This document shows positions 58,968 through 64,000 of a stretch of 64,000 bases of DNA, one piece after another (the first letter of the stretch is position 1; each line of letters begins with the position of its first letter). Source of the DNA: Aquicoccus sp. G2-2 (GTDB taxonomy: Bacteria; Pseudomonadota; Alphaproteobacteria; Rhodobacterales; Rhodobacteraceae); contig NZ_JAYDCK010000003.1 in the NCBI RefSeq assembly GCF_034555965.1, positions 248,001 to 312,000 on the forward strand, in the 5' to 3' direction. The notes under the pieces are model-generated. The model was not told where the DNA came from and ran no database searches. It saw only the letters and a list, made by a program, of their open reading frames with translations. The position numbers and the translations under genes were made by a program.

Positions 58968-60110
58968 GTGGCAACCCACATCCTGATTGGCACCACCAAA
59001 GGGGCCTTCATCCTGACATCCGGTGCAGCCCGCAGCGGCTGGACCGTCTCTGGCCCGCATTGCGATGGCTGGCCGATCAATCATGTGGTCGGTGATCCGC
59101 TCAGCGGGCAAATTTGGGCCGCAGGCGGCGGCGAATGGCAGGGTGCTGGCGTCTGGCATTCGCCCGACGGCGGGTTGAGTTGGACGCTTTCCAAGCTCTC
59201 CGGCGGCATGGCCGATGAATGGGCCGCCAACGACCCCGATTTTGCCGCCATGATCGGCTGGCAACCCTCCGAACCACCCTTTGCCGGAGAGGTGGAGGCG
59301 ATCTGGTCACTGCATCATGCCGACGGCACGCTCTATGCCGGGGCAAAACCCGCCAACCTCTATATCAGCCGCGATCACGGCACCACATGGGCGCGCAACA
59401 CGGCCCTTGCCGATTTCCCCGAGCGCGCAGCGTGGAACCCCGGCGCGGCGGGGCTCACCCTGCATACCATCCTCAGCGACCCGGCCGACCCGGCCAAGCT
59501 CTGGCTTGGGGTTTCCGCCGCCGGGGTGTTTGCCAGCGAAGATGGCGGTGACAGCTGGGAACGCCGCAATCGCCTGTCCAACGCCGAGGCCTGCACCGCG
59601 CATGATCATCCCGCCGCCCCACGCGACGGAGAGACCGGCCATTGTGTGCACAACCTCAGCCGCGCGCCCGGCGATCTGCTTTATCAGCAAAACCATCACG
59701 GCACCTACCGCAGCCGCGATGGCGGGCGCCACTGGGACGATATCACCGGCGGTTTGCCCTCCACCTTCGGCTTTCCAATCGCCGTCAACCCGCATGACCC
59801 CGCTATGCTCTGGGTTATCCCGCTCAATGGCGACATGGCCGGGCGCTTCCCGCCGGACGCCTCCGCCGCGGTGTGGAAATCCACCGATGGCGGCGAAAAC
59901 TGGACACCGCGCCAATCCGGTCTACCGGCAAAGAACTGCTTTTTCACCGTGCTGCGCCAAGCCATGGCCACCGATACATCCACCCCGGCAAGCGTCTATT
60001 TCGGCACCAATACCGGCTCGATCTTCGCCAGCTTCGATGAAGGCGAAAACTGGGCCGAGATAGCCCGCCATCTGCCCACGATCCTCTCGGTCGAAATCAT
60101 GGCACAGTAG
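58968..60110 (+). CDS. BNR/sialidase-like beta-propeller repeat protein
   Basis: Protein of 380 residues made of repeated Asp-box (BNR) motifs such as SPDGGLSWT, SRDHGTTWA, SEDGGDSWE, SRDGGRHWD, STDGGENWT and SFDEGENWA, six or more blades. This is the glycosyl-hydrolase/VPS10-like propeller often annotated as exo-alpha-sialidase, but no sialidase Arg triad or signal peptide is evident, so enzymatic activity is unproven. Start GTG 58968 follows GAAGGAAGGG. It precedes the FAD dehydrogenase by 133 bases in the same direction. Confidence 0.85.
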   Translation: MATHILIGTTKGAFILTSGAARSGWTVSGPHCDGWPINHVVGDPLSGQIWAAGGGEWQGAGVWHSPDGGLSWTLSKLSGGMADEWAANDPDFAAMIGWQPSEPPFAGEVEAIWSLHHADGTLYAGAKPANLYISRDHGTTWARNTALADFPERAAWNPGAAGLTLHTILSDPADPAKLWLGVSAAGVFASEDGGDSWERRNRLSNAEACTAHDHPAAPRDGETGHCVHNLSRAPGDLLYQQNHHGTYRSRDGGRHWDDITGGLPSTFGFPIAVNPHDPAMLWVIPLNGDMAGRFPPDASAAVWKSTDGGENWTPRQSGLPAKNCFFTVLRQAMATDTSTPASVYFGTNTGSIFASFDEGENWAEIARHLPTILSVEIMAQ

Positions 60111-60243
60111 GGCTGCGCAAGCCTTGTGCAACGGGAAAGACCCATCTGCGATTGCCCCCGCCGGGTGGACATTCTGATGCCATGCAATAGACAACCAACC
60201 CTTTCTGCCATTACGCTTGCGAAGGGCACAAAGGACCACCCAC

Positions 60244-61887
60244 ATGAACGAAACGGACATCATCATCGTCGGCGCTGGCCTCGCAGGGCTGGCCGCCGCA
60301 CTTGAGGCCACGCGCCGGGGCCGCCGGGTCTTGATCGTCGATCAGGAAGGCGAACAAAGCCTTGGCGGGCAGGCGTTCTGGTCGCTGGGCGGGCTCTTCA
60401 TGGTCAACACCCCCGAGCAGCGCCGCATGGGCATCCGCGACAGCCACGCGCTTGCTCAACTTGACTGGATGGGCTCGGCCGGGTTCGACCGGCCCGAAGA
60501 TGCCTATCCCCGCCAATGGGCCAACGCTTATCTCGATTATGCCGCCGGGGCGATGCGCGCCGATCTGGCCGCCATCGGAATGCGCTGGTTTCCGGTTGTC
60601 GGCTGGGCCGAACGCGGCGGCAGTCTGGCCGATGGCCACGGCAATTCGGTGCCGCGCTTTCATATCACATGGGGCGCGGGCGAAGGCGTGATCGCGCCCT
60701 ATGTGCGCCTCGCCCATGAGGCCGAAGCGGCGGGGCTCTTGCGCTTTGCCTTCCGCCACCGTGTCACCGGGCTTGAAATAACCAATGGCCGGGTCACCGG
60801 CGTGCAGGGCGATATGCTTGCCACCGATCAGGCCCGGCGTGGTGCCTCCACCAACCGCGATGTGGCCGGAGAGTTCGCATTCTCTGCCGACAGCGTGATC
60901 ATCACCACCGGCGGCATCGGCGGCAACTTCGCCCGCGTCCGCGCCCAATGGCCAACCGACCGCCTCGGCCCCGCGCCCAAACACATGATCGCGGGCGTGC
61001 CTGATTATGTCGACGGGGCCATGGCCGCCATCGCCGAACAGGCCGGCGCCGCCACAATCAACGAAGACCGGATGTGGCACTATACCGAAGGGCTGTCCAA
61101 CTGGGACCCGATCTGGCCGCACCACGGCATCCGGGTTCTGCCCGGCCCATCCTCGCTGTGGTTTGACGCCCTTGGGCAGCGCATGGAAGCGCCCTGCCTG
61201 CCGGGGTTCGACACACTCGCCACGCTCAAACGCATCCTTTCGACCGGCCACGCCCATGGCTGGTTCATCCTCACCCAGAAGATCATCGAGAAGGAATTCG
61301 CCCTCTCCGGCTCGGAGCAAAACCCCGACCTCGTTTCCGGCCGCTGGTCGCAGGTGCTCAAGGAACGCCTCGGCAAAGGTGCCACCCGCGCGGTTGAGGC
61401 ATTCAAACAGCATGGCGAGGATTTCATCGTCGCGGACGATCTCAACACGCTGGTCACCGGCATGAACGCGCTCACCCCCGAAACACCGCTCGACCCGTTG
61501 CATCTCCGCGCCCAGATTGAGGCCCGCGATGCCCAGCTTGCCAACCCTTTCGCCAAGGATGCACAGATCATCGCCATGCGCCAAGCCCGCGCCTATCGCG
61601 GCGACCGGCTCATCCGCACCGCCAAACCGCACCGCATCCTTGACCCGCTCGCGGGGCCGCTCATCGCCGTGCGGCTCAACATCCTCACCCGCAAATCGCT
61701 GGGCGGGTTGCACACCGACCTCACCTCACAAGTGTTGCGCCCGGATGGCACGGCTTTCGATGGCCTCTTCGCCGCAGGCGAGGCCGCAGGCTTCGGCGGT
61801 GGCGGGTATCACGGCTATAACGCGCTCGAAGGCACGTTTCTGGGCGGCTGTATCTTCTCTGGCAGGGCCGCAGGCCGGGCGGCATGA
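60244..61887 (+). CDS. FAD-binding dehydrogenase (KstD/fumarate-reductase-like)
   Basis: Flavoprotein of 547 residues. The FAD motif DIIIVGAGLAGLAAALEA is near residues 4-21. The second FAD strand and C-terminal GEAAGFGGGGYHGYNALEGT and FSGRAAGRAA match the family of 3-ketosteroid-delta-1-dehydrogenase-like and fumarate-reductase-like FAD_binding_2 proteins. Close homologues are usually annotated simply as FAD-binding dehydrogenase. The substrate is unknown. Its stop overlaps the ATG of the next small gene (ATGA). Confidence 0.88.
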   Translation: MNETDIIIVGAGLAGLAAALEATRRGRRVLIVDQEGEQSLGGQAFWSLGGLFMVNTPEQRRMGIRDSHALAQLDWMGSAGFDRPEDAYPRQWANAYLDYAAGAMRADLAAIGMRWFPVVGWAERGGSLADGHGNSVPRFHITWGAGEGVIAPYVRLAHEAEAAGLLRFAFRHRVTGLEITNGRVTGVQGDMLATDQARRGASTNRDVAGEFAFSADSVIITTGGIGGNFARVRAQWPTDRLGPAPKHMIAGVPDYVDGAMAAIAEQAGAATINEDRMWHYTEGLSNWDPIWPHHGIRVLPGPSSLWFDALGQRMEAPCLPGFDTLATLKRILSTGHAHGWFILTQKIIEKEFALSGSEQNPDLVSGRWSQVLKERLGKGATRAVEAFKQHGEDFIVADDLNTLVTGMNALTPETPLDPLHLRAQIEARDAQLANPFAKDAQIIAMRQARAYRGDRLIRTAKPHRILDPLAGPLIAVRLNILTRKSLGGLHTDLTSQVLRPDGTAFDGLFAAGEAAGFGGGGYHGYNALEGTFLGGCIFSGRAAGRAA

Positions 61888-62096
61888 TCTTGCCGCTTGT
61901 CGCTGTGGTGATCGTGTTTGTGGTCATGGTCGTGTTTCGCAACCGCGAAACCCGGCTTTGCCGCTGGCGCTTGCAGACGTCCGACCCCACAAACCTCGAT
62001 ACCTACAAATGCATGTATTGCGGGGCCAGCGCCGAAAGCAAAATCGGGGCACCGCCCGTCATCTGCCACGATCCGCGCCGAAATCCGCAAGCTTGA
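61884..62096 (+). CDS. Small membrane protein with Cys pair
   Basis: Protein of 70 residues. One N-terminal membrane helix (LPLVAVVIVFVVMVVF) is followed by a short basic domain with YKCMYCGASAE and a later Cys in PPVICHD, plus one Cys in RLCRWR, so a small metal site is possible. The ATG overlaps the FAD-dehydrogenase stop (ATGA), which argues for a real, coupled gene. Function is unknown. Confidence 0.68.
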   Translation: MILPLVAVVIVFVVMVVFRNRETRLCRWRLQTSDPTNLDTYKCMYCGASAESKIGAPPVICHDPRRNPQA

Positions 62097-62143
62097 AACC
62101 GCGCGCAGATGGGCGACCCCGTGAGAGCCTGCCCTGCCGTAGC

Positions 62144-63178
62144 TCAGTGATACTGCGCCCGCGCCTGTGAGAACGACAATAATCGCCGGGATTGCTCATC
62201 CCACAGATGAAGCCGCGCACTGTGAAAGCTTTCCATGATCGTCATCCGGTTGCCATTGGCAAGATCGGCATGATCGCGCAGCACTTCCGGCAATCGGTAA
62301 AACGGGATTCGACTGTGAACATGATGAACGTGGTGAATGCCGATATTGGCGCTCAGCCATTGCAGCCACGATGGCAGCACGTAATGCGAACTGCCCTTCA
62401 GCGCCGCATCATGCAATTGCCAGTCTTCATCGGCCTCCCAATGGGTCACCTCGAATTGGTGCTGCACATAGAAAAGCCACACCCCGGCCGTGGCGGCAAG
62501 CAACGTCGAGGGCAGGAAGATCAGCAGGATCGGCATCAGGCCGCCAAAATACAGGATAATAGCCAACGCAGCGAGGATTGCCGCATTGGTGCACATTGCG
62601 CTGATCCAATACTTCGCCTTGCCCATAAGCCCCACAGGCAGCCGGTTTTGCAGGAAGAAAAGATACCCCGGTCCCAGCCCGAACAAAACGGCAGGGTGCC
62701 GATAAAGCCTGTAAATCAGCCGGTTAAACGGCTTCAATGCACGGTATTCCGCGACCGTCAACGTGTGAACGTCACCAATGCCGCGCCGCCCGAGGTTTCC
62801 AGAAGAGCTGTGATGTATCGAATGCGACCGCCGCCAGACATCATAGGGTGTCAGCGTGAGCACACCAATGACCCGCCCCAGCCAGTCGCTGACCGTCCGG
62901 TTGTGAAAGAACGCCCCGTGGCCGCAATCGTGCTGAATGGCAAACAGGCGCAACAGAAAAGCCGCGTTGCATAGCGAAATCATCAATGTCAGCCAATAGC
63001 TGATCGACAAGGACCACCACGCCAGAAACCACAGCGCCAGAAACGGCCCGACCGTGACCGCAAGCTCAAAGCAACTGCGCAATGAGCTGGGCTCGCGATA
63101 TTTTGAGAGGATCGCAACCCATTCCCTTGCAGCCCGTGGTTCAGGCTGCGGCCGAGAAGATTCGGAATAATCGAACAT
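62144..63178 (-). CDS. Membrane fatty-acid desaturase
   Basis: Di-iron membrane desaturase of 344 residues. The three His boxes are HDCGH (83-87), HSIHH (119-123) and HHVHH near 295, in the expected spacing, with two pairs of membrane helices between them. Such enzymes insert a double bond into acyl lipids using oxygen. The start at 63178 (MFDYSESS) is supported because the frame upstream to 63271 has no family sequence. No electron-donor gene is adjacent. G+C appears somewhat lower than in the flanking genes. Confidence 0.9.
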   Translation of the reverse strand: MFDYSESSRPQPEPRAAREWVAILSKYREPSSLRSCFELAVTVGPFLALWFLAWWSLSISYWLTLMISLCNAAFLLRLFAIQHDCGHGAFFHNRTVSDWLGRVIGVLTLTPYDVWRRSHSIHHSSSGNLGRRGIGDVHTLTVAEYRALKPFNRLIYRLYRHPAVLFGLGPGYLFFLQNRLPVGLMGKAKYWISAMCTNAAILAALAIILYFGGLMPILLIFLPSTLLAATAGVWLFYVQHQFEVTHWEADEDWQLHDAALKGSSHYVLPSWLQWLSANIGIHHVHHVHSRIPFYRLPEVLRDHADLANGNRMTIMESFHSARLHLWDEQSRRLLSFSQARAQYH

Positions 63179-63600
63179 GTGCCTGCTTTTTATCGTTGGC
63201 TGATTGCATAGCCGATATATGCGCGTTTGCAAACGATCCTTTACAAGGAACTGTAGGAAAACCGACCCCACACTAGGCGGATGCGGCAGCCTCTCGTGAA
63301 CGGCACCACCTCATGCCTTGCCGGTCTGATGCCGCCAATCTGGTGCCTTCGAACGCTTCGGCAACAGTTTAGCACGATTTGCCCCTGCGCCCCAGAAAAA
63401 TAGCTGACCTCACAAATCGTGTTGGGCGGCTCGTGACGGTTTCGCCAAAATTCCGCAATGCCCCGAATGGCCATCCCCGCCCCGAAAGGCGAAGCAAACA
63501 TTGCCGCGCGTAGATACCGGGCACATGGCGCGCCTGCGCTGCTTGCGCCCGGCGGCTTAATGGCTGATGTTGTGCGCGAAACCATGTGAAAGCGCCCGCC
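63179..63600. other. Intergenic region without a supported gene
   Basis: These 422 bases lie between the divergent desaturase and DUF1989 genes and should hold both promoters. I found no convincing -35/-10 pair, no hairpin and no operator palindrome. Open frames crossing it on the minus strand run antisense through the DUF1989 gene and are rejected. Confidence 0.5.
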
Positions 63601-64000
63601 ATGTCCGCCCCCTCCGATGCCGCCCAACGCCGCGCCATTGCGCCGGTGATCTGTTACCCGAACGAAACGCTGCCCCGCCCTGATCTTGCACTTTATGCCG
63701 CCGCCCGCGCCACCGCGCATAAAACCGGCGAGGTCCGCATCGCTCCGCGCGAAGCCGCCTGTTTCCGCGTCCCGGCTGGCCATTTCTTCCGCATCTCCGC
63801 CCCCGAGACACCGCAGGTTGGCGATCTGAACCTGTGGAACGCGCACGACCTGTCCGAGCGGTTCTATTCCGGCAAATCCCGCGCCCTGCATGGCACCCAT
63901 CTGACCACCGGGGAACGGATGTGGTCGTCCTTTCCGGCCCTGCGCCCGATGGCGACGATCACCGATGACACGCTTGCATGGTATGGCATTGATGACTTCG
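63601..64000 (+). CDS. DUF1989 / urea-carboxylase-associated family protein, N-terminal part
   Basis: The first 133 codons of a gene that continues beyond the window. DLNLWNAHDLSERFYSGKSR, ALHGTHLTTGERMWSSFP and LRPMATITDDTLAWYGIDDF are the signature stretch of DUF1989, found in proteins next to urea carboxylase or in amino-acid uptake clusters. The ATG at 63601 begins MSAPSDAAQRR. The rest of the domain and any partner genes lie downstream of the window. Confidence 0.85.
   Translation, partial: MSAPSDAAQRRAIAPVICYPNETLPRPDLALYAAARATAHKTGEVRIAPREAACFRVPAGHFFRISAPETPQVGDLNLWNAHDLSERFYSGKSRALHGTHLTTGERMWSSFPALRPMATITDDTLAWYGIDDF

Noticed and set aside
60211..61713. 500-residue open frame antisense to the FAD dehydrogenase
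   Set aside because: The sense strand encodes a complete FAD_binding_2 protein; the antisense frame has no family sequence.

Overview
The window looks like chromosome of an alphaproteobacterium of the Rhodobacteraceae (Roseobacter/Rhodobacter group). The evidence is the high G+C, the mdh-sucC-sucD-sucA-sucB-lpd block followed by mcl2-mch-sdhCDAB, the family-typical DUF6473, TIGR02302 and twin-TM proteins, and the argH-lipoprotein-lysA order. I see no phage, insertion sequence, CRISPR array or rRNA. There is one tRNA (Trp, 24672-24747).

Layout. 0-2.6 kb: copper efflux (cueR fragment and copA) with a clear CueR-type promoter. 3.2-16.5 kb: a group of genes related to the ethylmalonyl-CoA (EMC) pathway: methylsuccinyl-CoA dehydrogenase, 3-hydroxybutyryl-CoA dehydrogenase, the electron carrier EtfAB, and a cobalamin adenosyltransferase. 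It is interrupted at 7.8-11.4 kb by a lower-G+C, Zur-controlled zinc operon (zur, zrgA-like, ABC transporter, DUF3299). 16.6-25 kb: parC, four REP-like hairpins, a P450, a lone tuf, a methyltransferase, a Vat/CatB-like acetyltransferase, tRNA-Trp and a TlpA-like thioredoxin. 25.4-36.6 kb: argH, a small lipoprotein, an ATP-grasp gene, lysA, TIGR02302, a zinc-ribbon protein, ftsE-ftsX-plsC and a TerB-like gene. 36.7-49.2 kb, minus strand: mdh, a secreted coiled-coil protein, sucC, an AT-rich small gene, sucD, DUF805, sucA, sucB, MAPEG and lpd. 49.4-58.9 kb, plus strand: TauE-like, mcl2, nnrU-like, mch and sdhC-D-A-(lipoprotein)-(sulfotransferase-like)-B. 59-64 kb: a beta-propeller protein, an FAD dehydrogenase, a fatty-acid desaturase and a DUF1989 fragment.

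How it works together. The window holds the tail of the EMC route for C2 assimilation (Mcd, Mch, malyl-CoA thioesterase), its electron acceptor (EtfAB) and a B12 activator useful to ethylmalonyl-CoA mutase. It also holds the TCA enzymes that receive its malate and succinyl-CoA products. A 12-base match built on the palindrome GTGATCAC occurs upstream of both sucC and sdhC and may mark joint control.

Quality caution. Five genes (copA, a tauE-like gene, parC, lysA, lpd) are broken by single frameshifts. Four of them are explained by exactly one missing G or C in a G/C homopolymer. Because parC, lysA and lpd are housekeeping genes, I read this as sequencing or consensus error rather than gene decay.
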